DNA of 9,339 bases. Origin: Bacillota bacterium. Its GTDB lineage: Bacteria; Bacillota; Dethiobacteria; DTU022. The position numbers were made by a program, and so were the translations under genes. Below the pieces are notes generated by a model, which was not told where the DNA came from, did not search any database, and worked only from the letters and a program-made list of their open reading frames with translations. The stretch is taken from contig JAAZIG010000054.1 in assembly GCA_012510325.1 (NCBI GenBank), positions 1 to 9,339 on the forward strand, written 5' to 3'. Below are positions 1 to 5,978 of this stretch, one piece after another. Within the stretch, counting starts at the first letter, position 1, and each line of letters begins with the position of its first letter.

Positions 1-1058
1 CCGCGGAGCATGGTGAAATCGGTGACCACCGCTCCAAAACGGTTCTCATATTCCAGCCTCCCGAGGAGGTTGTAGTAGGAAGGATTGGTTTCATAGACCA
101 CCGGCGCCCCCCGGGTCTCCCGGTGATCGACGATGAGATTGACCTTGTAGCGCAGGGCTTCTGCGCTCTGGCTGCGCATCCAGGGAAAGGGAAAGGGCTG
201 CTCCTCCTTGTCGGCGCGGAAATCGTCGAGATTGGAAAGAACATCTTCACGCAGCGCTTCCAGATAGCGCTGCACTTCGGGGAAACCGCCGTATCTTTCG
301 AGGAGCTCATTGAAGAGATGGCCCGTTGCGGCGATGGCGATCTTCTGATCGAGCTCCTTGAATTTTTCCTTCAGCTCCCGCTCGGCGGACTGAATCCGGC
401 GCGTGATCTCCATCGCTTTCAGCTGCACCGCCGTCGACTTTTTCTCCATTTCCTCTTTGACCGCCTGCTCAAGACGGTTGTAATCCTCTTCGCTGATCTC
501 TTCGCCCTCCAGCAGCGGGATGGTGACAAAGCCGGAGCTGGTCCGCTTCAGGGCGAAGCCGTGCTCCTTGGCTGCCCGGTTCAGCTCCTCAAGATGGGTA
601 TGGCGCTGGGCCTGGAACTCCTTGACGTAAGCTCCTTTCTGCCGCTCGTAATCTTCGGTGTCGAAGGCCTTGGGGATGGCCTGCTTCAGCTCCTCGATGA
701 GCTCCCTGGTGTAGCGGCGGAAAGCAAACCCCTCTCCGGCGGGGAGATTGAGCGCCAGGGGCTCGCCGGGGTTGTCAAAATTGTGGACATAAAGCCAGTC
801 GTCGGGCTTGGGCTCGGCGGCGGCGATCCCGTTGACGGCGGAAAGAGCGAAACTTAGCTTACCTGTTCCGGTAAAGCCGGTCATAAAGATATTGTAGCCG
901 GCGTGCTTTATCTGCAGCCCGAACTCCATCGCCTTAACGGCGCGATCCTGACCGATCATCCCCTCAAGGGGCAAAACCTCGGCGGTGGTTGTAAAGGGGA
1001 GCTCCTCCAGATCGCAATGGATTCTTAGCTCATCCGCCGCTAGTTTGTCAACAGCCAT
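1..1058 (-). CDS. Lon-like AAA ATPase/protease (LonB/LonC type), N-terminal part, truncated by the left window edge
   Basis: The 352 codons in the window are the ATPase half of a Lon-related protease, a cytoplasmic ATP-dependent protease family of usually about 800 residues. Visible landmarks are a P-loop after AGYNIFMTG (Walker A, G61 to S69, with K67), the family signature NFDNPGEPLALNLPAG (93-108), a long charged helical insertion (about 115-285), and the block YETNPSYYNLLGRLEY followed by FGAVVTDFTMLR (322-352). In relatives the latter lies just before Walker B. The sensor region and the Ser-Lys protease domain would be beyond the window, so protease activity cannot be confirmed here. The ATG start has an AGGAGGAG ribosome binding site about 8 nt upstream. 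The gene lies 38 nt after nth and is probably its co-transcribed partner. Oddity: residue 68, after the Walker Lys, is Leu where most P-loops have Thr or Ser. Family assignment is firm; substrate unknown. Confidence 0.88.
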   Translation of the reverse strand, partial: MAVDKLAADELRIHCDLEELPFTTTAEVLPLEGMIGQDRAVKAMEFGLQIKHAGYNIFMTGFTGTGKLSFALSAVNGIAAAEPKPDDWLYVHNFDNPGEPLALNLPAGEGFAFRRYTRELIEELKQAIPKAFDTEDYERQKGAYVKEFQAQRHTHLEELNRAAKEHGFALKRTSSGFVTIPLLEGEEISEEDYNRLEQAVKEEMEKKSTAVQLKAMEITRRIQSAERELKEKFKELDQKIAIAATGHLFNELLERYGGFPEVQRYLEALREDVLSNLDDFRADKEEQPFPFPWMRSQSAEALRYKVNLIVDHRETRGAPVVYETNPSYYNLLGRLEYENRFGAVVTDFTMLR

Positions 1059-1096
1059 AATCCCTCTCCTCCTACGCTCCAGTATTCTGCACAGCT

Positions 1097-1792
1097 TTAT
1101 TCTTGCGGCGGCCCGCTCCGGTCCGCCATCGCCACGGCCGCCCTTCTTTCGGCGCAGCAATCTTTCAGGACACAGCGGGCGCATTGCGGCCGCCGGGCCT
1201 GGCAGACGGCCCGTCCATGGGCGATGAGGCGGTGGTGGAGCGGACCCCACTCGTGGGGAGGAAATTTTTCCTTCAGCTCATCTTCCACCCCCGCGGGGCT
1301 GTCGGCGCCGGCGAGACCAAGACGCCGGGCTACCCGAAAGACATGCGTATCCACCGCCAGGGCGGGCTTGCCAAAAGCGGCGCTTAAAATCACATTGGCA
1401 CTTTTTCGCCCGATTCCCGGCAGTGAGGTTAAGTCGGCGAAATTATCCGGCAATACGCCGCCAAAATCTTCGACGATCATCCTGCTCGCTGCGACCAGAT
1501 AGCGGCTCTTGTTCCGGAAAAGGCCGCAACTTTTCAGATAGGGCTCCAGTTCCTCCGGCTCCAGCCCGGCCATCGCCCGCGCTGTCGGTACCGCCGCAAA
1601 AAGCGGTGCGGTGATCCGGTTAACCTGCTTGTCGGTGGTCTGAGCCGAAAGCAGAACCGCCACAAACAGCTGAAAGGGATTGTCGTAGCGCAGACCGGTG
1701 CCCGCCTGCGGGTAAGCGCTTTCCAGCAGCACAAAGATCCGGCGGTGTCGTTCTGCTTCTGTTACGATTTGCTCCATTGGTCTTTGCTTCAT
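1097..1792 (-). CDS. nth: Endonuclease III (DNA glycosylase/AP lyase)
   Basis: This is a 231-residue base-excision repair enzyme that removes oxidised pyrimidines from DNA and cleaves the resulting abasic site. The helix-hairpin-helix LPGIGRKSANVIL (124-136) carries the catalytic lysine K130, and VDTHVFRV carries the catalytic aspartate D148, at the spacing known for E. coli Nth. The iron-sulfur loop is intact: C197, C204, C207 and C213 match C-x6-C-x2-C-x5-C, with an extra cysteine at 212. An early LLSAQTTDKQVN segment (48-58) is also typical. Length is slightly above the roughly 211 residues of E. coli because of short ends. The first ATG is preferred because GGGGAG lies about 6 nt upstream, whereas Met6 has no ribosome binding site. 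It sits 36 nt after the CoA-enzyme gene and 38 nt before the Lon-like gene, so it is likely read from the upstream operon promoter. Confidence 0.96.
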   Translation of the reverse strand: MKQRPMEQIVTEAERHRRIFVLLESAYPQAGTGLRYDNPFQLFVAVLLSAQTTDKQVNRITAPLFAAVPTARAMAGLEPEELEPYLKSCGLFRNKSRYLVAASRMIVEDFGGVLPDNFADLTSLPGIGRKSANVILSAAFGKPALAVDTHVFRVARRLGLAGADSPAGVEDELKEKFPPHEWGPLHHRLIAHGRAVCQARRPQCARCVLKDCCAERRAAVAMADRSGPPQE

Positions 1793-1828
1793 GATTATCT
1801 CCCCATCTCTGCTGCCGGCCCGGCCTTC

Positions 1829-3025
1829 TCAGGAGGGAATCGCCACAACCGCTTCCTCTGCCAGCTTCCTGAGATCATCCCGGGTATAGCCCAGGGAAAA
1901 CAACACTTCCCCGGTGTGCTCACCCAGCAGCGGCGGCGGCAGCTGCACTTTTCCGGAAGTGCGGGAAAAGAGCAGCGGAAACCCGGGCTGCTTTTGCGAA
2001 GGGCCCCCCGGGCGGGCCACCTCGATCCAAAAGTCCTGTTCTTGGGCCAGGGGATGATCCGCCGCAGCGGCAAGGTCGAGCACCGGTTCACAGCAGGCAT
2101 CGTGACCGGCGAACAGTTCAGTCCACTCCGCTTGGGTCTTCTCCAAAAACAGAGCGCTCACCTTCTCTGAAAGTTCCTCCTGAGCGTCTTGGTTAAACTG
2201 CAGTTCAACCCATTCCGGGCGCTTGACGGCGCGGCAAAAGTTCTGCCAGAAAGCCGGCTCCAGCGCCCCCAGGCTCATATAGTGGCCGTCTTTGGTTTCA
2301 TAGATATTGTAGCAGCAGTAGGCCCCGGTAATATGGCCGCTTTCCCGCCCCGGCGAAAGACCGCCCCCCAAAAGAGCGGCGGCATAGACCAGCCAGGGAA
2401 GCAGCCCCCTGGTCATGGAGACATCGACATGGCAGCCCCTGCCGCTCTTCTCCCGGGCGTAGAGCGCCATGAAGATCCCCGCGAGGGCGGTGAGGCTGCC
2501 CGCCCCGATATCGGCGATCTGCACCGCCGGCATCACCGGGGCCCCGCCCGGCGCAGCGCTGAGATCGAGCAGCCCGGTCAGGGCGGTATAGTTGAGATCG
2601 TGCCCCGCTCTTTCCCGGTAGCTCCCCTCCCGCCCGTAACCGGAGATGGAAACATATACCAGGGCGGGGTTGTCCGCGCTGAGCTCCTCATAACCCAACC
2701 CCAGCCTCTCCATCACCCCCGGGCGGAAGCTCTCCACCAGCAGATCGCTCTTCGCCGCCAGCTGCCGCAAGATTTGTTTTCCCCGTTTCTTTTTCAGGTT
2801 CAGGGCCACACTTTTCTTGTTGCGATTCAGCTGCCAAAACAAACTGCCCGCACCGCTGGTGCTGTCGCCCACCGCTCTGGTGAAATCCCCGGTGAAGATA
2901 TCTTCCACCTTCAGCACCGCGGCCCCATAATCGCCCATCAGCATGGTGCAGAGCGGTCCCGGCAGCAGCCGGGTCAGGTCCAGCACCTGCAGGCCGTCCA
3001 GGAGAGCCGGCTGATGATCAAACAT
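1829..3025 (-). CDS. CaiB/BaiF family CoA enzyme, alpha-methylacyl-CoA racemase-like
   Basis: This 398-residue protein belongs to the family III CoA-transferases. The N-terminus (LDGLQVLDLTRLLPGP) and the segment ending VESFRPGVMERLGLGYEEL are standard for the family. AGHDLNYTALTG places His142 and VQIADIGAGS places Asp172, 30 residues apart; GALEPAFW supplies Glu256. This His/Asp/Glu arrangement matches alpha-methylacyl-CoA racemase (His126, Asp156 and Glu241 in the mycobacterial MCR), where His and Asp exchange the alpha proton of a 2-methylacyl-CoA. In true CoA-transferases the same Asp carries the acyl intermediate. I therefore favour racemase-like, but a transferase is possible. The ATG has AAAGGGGA just upstream and lies 2 nt beyond the malic-enzyme stop, suggesting translational coupling. 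Substrate unknown. Confidence 0.9.
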   Translation of the reverse strand: MFDHQPALLDGLQVLDLTRLLPGPLCTMLMGDYGAAVLKVEDIFTGDFTRAVGDSTSGAGSLFWQLNRNKKSVALNLKKKRGKQILRQLAAKSDLLVESFRPGVMERLGLGYEELSADNPALVYVSISGYGREGSYRERAGHDLNYTALTGLLDLSAAPGGAPVMPAVQIADIGAGSLTALAGIFMALYAREKSGRGCHVDVSMTRGLLPWLVYAAALLGGGLSPGRESGHITGAYCCYNIYETKDGHYMSLGALEPAFWQNFCRAVKRPEWVELQFNQDAQEELSEKVSALFLEKTQAEWTELFAGHDACCEPVLDLAAAADHPLAQEQDFWIEVARPGGPSQKQPGFPLLFSRTSGKVQLPPPLLGEHTGEVLFSLGYTRDDLRKLAEEAVVAIPS

Positions 3026-3027
3026 CG

Positions 3028-4374
3028 CTATCCCCTTTCTTGATCCGGCGGGGCGGAGATGATGCCGTGTTCCATCAGCAAACTGGTCTGTCTCCGGGCG
3101 CGTTTAATTGCCGCCTCCGCTTGTTGATAGAGCTCCGCACGGCTAAACTGCAATCGCGCGGTGCCCTCGTCAATTGCCTGCAGCGCCGCGGCGGTGGCGA
3201 CGCGGGGAAAAACCGCCTGATCATCCATCGACGGCAGTATTTTCCCGGCGTTGAGCCCCCCGTCCGGGGCACAGGCGGCCAGTTCCCTGGCTGCTTTGAT
3301 ACAGATCCCATCGGTGATCGCGGTGGCCCTGACGTCGAGAATTCCCCTGAAAATTGCCGGAAAACCGAGGGAGTTGTTCACCTGGTTGGGAAAATCGGAA
3401 CGGCCGGTGGCGACAACCTTCGCCCCCGCCTCGTGCGCCTCCCAGGGCCATATTTCGGGGATGGGGTTGGCGCAGGCAAACACAATCGCCTGCGGGGCCA
3501 TCTGCCTGACCCACTCTTGCTCCACCGTCCCCGGTCCGGGACGGGAGAGGCAGATCGCCACATCGGCCCCCTGGAAAGCCACCGCCGTCGTTCCGCTCCT
3601 GTTTTCACGGTTGGTCATTCGGGCCAGCGCCCGTTTTTGCGGCTGCCCGGCGTCAAGATCCTTCCGCCGGCGGTGCAAAATCCCCTTGCTGTCGCAGATC
3701 GTGATCCGCCCGGGATCGGCTCCGGCGGCGATGAGCAGCCGGGCGGTGCATAAGTTGGCCGCCCCGGCACCGATGAGCGCAATTCTGACCCGGTCGATCC
3801 TTTTACGGACAATTTTAAGAGCGTTGAGCAGTCCGGCCAGCGTCACCAGAGCGGTTCCCTGCTGGTCGTCGTGCCACACCGGGATGGTACACTCCTGCTG
3901 CAGCCTTTCCAGAATCTCAAAACATTTTGGACTCTCAATATCCTCCAGATTGATCCCCCCGAAAGAGGGCTGCAGCGCCTTGACGAATTGAATGAGCGCT
4001 TCCGCCTCCGCCGCCTCCACGCAGAGAGGCACCGCGTCGACGCCGCCTAAATATTTGAAGAGCAGCGCCTTTCCTTCCATCACCGGCAAAGCCGCCGCCG
4101 GTCCGATATCGCCCAGGCCTAAAACGCGGGTGCCGTCGGAGACGATGGCCACCGTATTCCCTTTATTCGTGTAGCGGTAAACCGCAGCGCTCTCTGCGGC
4201 GATGGCCCGGCAGGGTCCGGCCACCCCCGGGGTGTACCAGATGGCAAAATCGCCGGAATCACGAACCGGGCTTTTCAAGGCGATCTCGACCTTGCCCTGG
4301 TAAAAAGGGTGAAGCCGCATCGCCTCGGCAACGGGTGCTTCGGCCCTGGCGAGCAGCTCCTCTTTCTCACTCAT
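3028..4374 (-). CDS. Malic enzyme, NAD-type (malate dehydrogenase, oxaloacetate-decarboxylating)
   Basis: This 448-residue cytoplasmic enzyme converts malate to pyruvate and CO2 with reduction of NAD(P), and belongs to the short bacterial malic enzymes. Visible are WYTPGVA with catalytic Tyr47, the block MEGKALLFKYLGGVDAVP with catalytic Lys102, INLEDIESPKCFEIL with metal ligands E144/D145, VWHDDQQGTA (167-175), a Rossmann GAGAAN (202-207), CANPIPEI, and GRSDFPNQVNNSLGFPAIFR near the C-terminus. Asp228 at the end of the second Rossmann strand (ITICDSKG) suggests NAD rather than NADP; this is inference. The start is ATG at 4374 because AAGGAGAGG lies about 9 nt upstream. A longer in-frame reading from a GTG at 4446 adds a proline/arginine-rich, unlikely N-terminus. 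It is the first gene of the leftward operon and is divergent from larE. No phosphotransacetylase-like extension is present. Confidence 0.95.
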   Translation of the reverse strand: MSEKEELLARAEAPVAEAMRLHPFYQGKVEIALKSPVRDSGDFAIWYTPGVAGPCRAIAAESAAVYRYTNKGNTVAIVSDGTRVLGLGDIGPAAALPVMEGKALLFKYLGGVDAVPLCVEAAEAEALIQFVKALQPSFGGINLEDIESPKCFEILERLQQECTIPVWHDDQQGTALVTLAGLLNALKIVRKRIDRVRIALIGAGAANLCTARLLIAAGADPGRITICDSKGILHRRRKDLDAGQPQKRALARMTNRENRSGTTAVAFQGADVAICLSRPGPGTVEQEWVRQMAPQAIVFACANPIPEIWPWEAHEAGAKVVATGRSDFPNQVNNSLGFPAIFRGILDVRATAITDGICIKAARELAACAPDGGLNAGKILPSMDDQAVFPRVATAAALQAIDEGTARLQFSRAELYQQAEAAIKRARRQTSLLMEHGIISAPPDQERG

Positions 4375-4429
4375 GGCTCGACCTCTCCTTCTCCCGCCGG
4401 GAAATGAATGACCGCCGGCAAAGTATACC

Positions 4430-4461
4430 GGCCCCGCCGGAGGCACAGCCCCGGCGGGCCC
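4430..4461. repeat. GC-rich hairpin D of the spacer cluster
   Basis: GGCCCCGCCGG and CCGGCGGGCCC flank a 10-nt loop. They form 8 consecutive G-C/C-G pairs, one C-C mismatch and 2 more pairs. No T-tract follows on either strand, so it is not an intrinsic terminator. It lies about 55 nt upstream of the malic-enzyme start. Confidence 0.6.
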
Positions 4462-4479
4462 TACGCCACTCCGGTAAGC

Positions 4480-4503
4480 GCTGCCGTAGAACTGTCCGGC
4501 AGC
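4480..4503. repeat. Hairpin C of the spacer cluster
   Basis: A perfect 7-bp inverted repeat, GCTGCCG with CGGCAGC, around a 10-nt loop. It ends one nucleotide before the next hairpin. Confidence 0.6.
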
Positions 4504-4504
4504 A

Positions 4505-4528
4505 CCGCTGCGCAGTGAACTGCGGCGG
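4505..4528. repeat. Hairpin B of the spacer cluster
   Basis: CCGC pairs with GCGG and, after a 2-nt TG bulge, CGCAG pairs with CTGCG around a TGAA loop, giving 9 bp. It is separated from both neighbouring hairpins by a single nucleotide. Confidence 0.6.
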
Positions 4529-4529
4529 G

Positions 4530-4557
4530 TTCAGCACAGCAAAAAGCTCTTGCTGAA
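4530..4557. repeat. Hairpin A of the spacer cluster
   Basis: TTCAGCA (4530-4536) pairs with TGCTGAA (4551-4557). Inside, AGC pairs with GCT around AAAAA, giving 10 bp with a small internal loop. On the plus strand a moderately T-rich stretch follows, but no gene on that strand ends nearby, so a terminator role is unsupported. Confidence 0.6.
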
Positions 4558-4636
4558 GTGTTCCTCTTTAAATTCTTTGTTTCTTCGAACAATTCCTGCC
4601 CCTCCCGAAACTGCCCTCTCCCTTCCCCGGTCCCGC

Positions 4637-4665
4637 TTGCCAGGAGGAACTTCTTGTTTTAAAGT
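4637..4665 (+). promoter_or_regulatory. Candidate sigma-A promoter of larE
   Basis: TTGCCA at 4637-4642 and TAAAGT at 4660-4665 are separated by 17 nt, with five of six and four of six matches to TTGACA/TATAAT. Transcription would start near 4672, giving a leader of about 30 nt that includes the AAGGGGAG ribosome binding site. No other plus-strand candidate in the spacer fits as well. Confidence 0.5.
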
Positions 4666-4703
4666 AGGGGTAGCACAGGCGTTTGCCGAAGGGGAGAAAA
4701 TCG

Positions 4704-5561
4704 TTGGACCCAACGACCCGCCGGGAATTAACTCTTCCGGAGAAGGAAGAAAAACTTGCGCAGCTGCTGACAGGCTGCGGGAAAGCGCTCGTGGCTTTCT
4801 CCGGCGGAGCGGACAGCACCTTTTTGCTTCACCGGGCGGTCTCCCTGTTAGGGGCCCACCGCGTCCTCGCGGTTACCGCCGCCTCGCCGATCCGTGCGGC
4901 CGCGGAAACAGAAGCCGCCTGCGCCCTGGCCGCAGAGCTGGCCGCTCCGCACCGTCTCCTCCGCACCGCCGAGCTCTCCCGGAAGCCTTTTCTGGAAAAC
5001 CGCCCCGACCGCTGCTATCACTGCAAAGAGGAGCTCTGCCGCCGCCTGGGTGAGCTCGTCGCCGCCGGATCATTTGACTGTATTCTGGACGGGGCCAATT
5101 TCGACGACCTCGCCGAGTACCGTCCCGGCACCGCCGCCGCAAGAGCCTGCGGCATCCGCAGTCCCCTTCAGGAGGCTGCTCTGAGCAAAGCAGAGATCCG
5201 TCTCCTCTCGCGCCGCGACCGCCTGCCCACCTGGAATCGCCCGGCTGAATCCTGCCTGGCCACGCGGTTCCCCTACGGGGAGAAGCTGGAGCAGGCGAAG
5301 CTTGCCCGGGTGGAGCAGGCTGAACTTTATCTCCGGTCGCTTGGATTGCGGCAGGAGATCCGGGTGCGCAGCCGGGGCGACAGCGCCCGGATCGAGGTTG
5401 TCCCCGCAGAGCTGGCTCTGCTCTGGGAAAATCGGGCAGCGGTGAGCGCCCGCTTGCGGAAGAGCGGCTTTACAGATGTGGCCGTCGATCTGGAAGGCTA
5501 CTCTCCGGGCCGGGCGGACCGGGGCCGCGAAGCCCCCGACACCGCCGCCGGCCCGCGTTAA
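4704..5561 (+). CDS. larE: LarE, ATP-dependent sulfur transferase for nickel-pincer cofactor synthesis
   Basis: LarE adenylates the carboxylates of the pyridinium precursor made by LarB and replaces them with thiocarboxylates; LarC then inserts nickel to give the cofactor of lactate racemase LarA and relatives. The 285-residue product shows the PP-loop AFSGGADSTFLL (SGGxDS at 33-38), the family blocks DRCYHCK (C104, C107) and DGANFDDLAEYRPG (about 130-143), and RPAESCLATRFPYG with Cys184 at the position of the sulfur-donating cysteine of L. plantarum LarE. The start chosen is TTG at 4704, because AAGGGGAG ends 7 nt before it. An in-frame TTG at 4683 lacks a ribosome binding site. The last 15 or so residues are a polar tail. 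No larA, larB or larC is in the window. It converges with the tautomerase-like gene, with 20 nt between stops and no terminator visible. Confidence 0.93.
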   Translation: MDPTTRRELTLPEKEEKLAQLLTGCGKALVAFSGGADSTFLLHRAVSLLGAHRVLAVTAASPIRAAAETEAACALAAELAAPHRLLRTAELSRKPFLENRPDRCYHCKEELCRRLGELVAAGSFDCILDGANFDDLAEYRPGTAAARACGIRSPLQEAALSKAEIRLLSRRDRLPTWNRPAESCLATRFPYGEKLEQAKLARVEQAELYLRSLGLRQEIRVRSRGDSARIEVVPAELALLWENRAAVSARLRKSGFTDVAVDLEGYSPGRADRGREAPDTAAGPR

Positions 5562-5581
5562 GCGCTTCTTCTGCTTCGCCC

Positions 5582-5773
5582 TTACTTCTTCTGCTTATCC
5601 TCCAGCAGCTCTCCCCCCACTCCAACCTGATCCGCAGCGGTTTCCTGCAGATAGACGACGAAGGCCTCTTCTCGAATACCGGTTGCTTTGCTGGCTGTTT
5701 TGGTAAAATCTTCGATGAGCTTGATCTTCTTCTCCCGCGGCAGGCGCGGTCCGTAAAAAAAGATGGTCGGCAT
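5582..5773 (-). CDS. 4-oxalocrotonate tautomerase family protein
   Basis: This 63-residue protein has the size and fold signature of the 4-OT family: Pro immediately after Met (the catalytic base after Met removal), a helix (about 13-30), and a C-terminal VGVGGELLEDK that matches the family's GIGGEL strand. Family members tautomerise or hydrate small enol/keto acids as hexamers. Aligned without gaps through the second half, the positions of Arg39 and Phe50 of Pseudomonas 4-OT are Val38 and Val49 here, and Arg11 falls at Leu10 (Arg9 is nearby). The substrate is therefore unlikely to be 2-oxalocrotonate. An excellent AAAGGAGGTG precedes the ATG, but it lies in a potential hairpin. The gene stands alone between UPF0182 and larE; no nearby aromatic-degradation gene explains it. 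Confidence 0.85.
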   Translation of the reverse strand: MPTIFFYGPRLPREKKIKLIEDFTKTASKATGIREEAFVVYLQETAADQVGVGGELLEDKQKK

Positions 5774-5927
5774 GGCGACACCTCCTTTGGCCCAAATTTG
5801 TCGCTACAGGGAACAGTCCGTCCGATGCTCGCGATTTCCGGTGCTCCCCCCGCTTTGTCTGGAAGCGGCGCGATTCGCTGTTGTCAGCCGCTGCTCCGGT
5901 GAACGCTCATCTTTGTTGTTTTAGCGG
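5774..5927. other. Upstream region of the tautomerase-like gene
   Basis: This non-coding stretch must carry the minus-strand promoter of the small gene if it is not reached by readthrough from UPF0182. I see only weak hexamers (for example a CTGACA near 5884) with no convincing -10. A 6-bp hairpin, CCGCTT (5850-5855) with AAGCGG (5863-5868), would lie in the leader. Confidence 0.4.
5775..5804 (-). promoter_or_regulatory. Hairpin around the ribosome binding site of the tautomerase-like gene
   Basis: On the minus strand GCGACA (5804-5799) pairs with TGTCGC (5780-5775). Inside, TTTG (5796-5793) can pair with CAAA (5789-5786) around GGC. The GGAGG sits unpaired between the two stems and the right arm ends one base before the ATG, so folding could restrict translation initiation. 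Confidence 0.4.
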
Positions 5928-5955
5928 AAAAAACGTGCCGCTGTCGCCAGCCGGC
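5928..5955 (-). terminator. Candidate intrinsic terminator after the UPF0182 gene
   Basis: On the minus strand, starting 23 nt past the UPF0182 stop, GCC plus GCTG pair with CAGC plus GGC around a GCGA tetraloop (7 bp with one bulged G). After three bases (ACG) comes a run of six T (5933-5928). Stem, stable loop and T-run in this order fit a Rho-independent terminator, although the three-base gap before the T-run weakens it slightly. Confidence 0.55.
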
Positions 5956-5978
5956 CCCCCTGCTCGCAAGCCGCCGCC

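Larger units (their letters stand above)
4375..4703. other. Divergent intergenic region between the malic-enzyme operon and larE
   Basis: This 329-bp stretch holds no convincing gene. From left to right it carries the malic-enzyme ribosome binding site, three direct CCGCCGG copies (4394, 4412, 4434) and one inverted copy (4451), four hairpins, a T/C-rich tract (about 4561-4640), the larE promoter candidate and the larE ribosome binding site. For the minus strand the best promoter candidates are weak: TTGTTC at 4587-4592 with TAAAGA at 4565-4570 (16-nt spacer), or a TATACT at 4424-4429 with no good -35. The former would give the malic-enzyme mRNA a structured leader of roughly 180 nt. Confidence 0.6.

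Noticed and set aside
123..857. Long plus-strand reading frame of 244 codons
   Set aside because: It lies antisense to the Lon-like gene, whose motifs are clear; it is a GC-driven shadow without a ribosome binding site or family signature.
2189..3991. Overlapping plus-strand frames of 237-284 codons across the CoA-enzyme and malic-enzyme genes
   Set aside because: All are antisense to strongly conserved enzymes and have shadow-like compositions rich in Arg, Gly, Pro and Gln.
4375..4446. N-terminal extension of malic enzyme from a GTG at 4446
   Set aside because: The added residues are low-complexity Pro/Gly/Arg, and a good ribosome binding site precedes the ATG at 4374.
4441..4486. Resemblance to parts of cobalamin (GCCACT) or molybdenum-cofactor (GCCTCC) riboswitches in the hairpin cluster
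   Set aside because: Only isolated short words match; the required conserved boxes and overall fold could not be traced on either strand.
4683..4703. Upstream TTG start for larE
   Set aside because: The ribosome binding site AAGGGGAG lies downstream of it and is correctly spaced for the TTG at 4704.
5565..5596. Direct repeat CTTCTTCTGCTT spaced by 20 nt between larE and the tautomerase-like gene
   Set aside because: Two copies only, one within the end of a coding region, low complexity; probably chance or a small duplication, and not a terminator.
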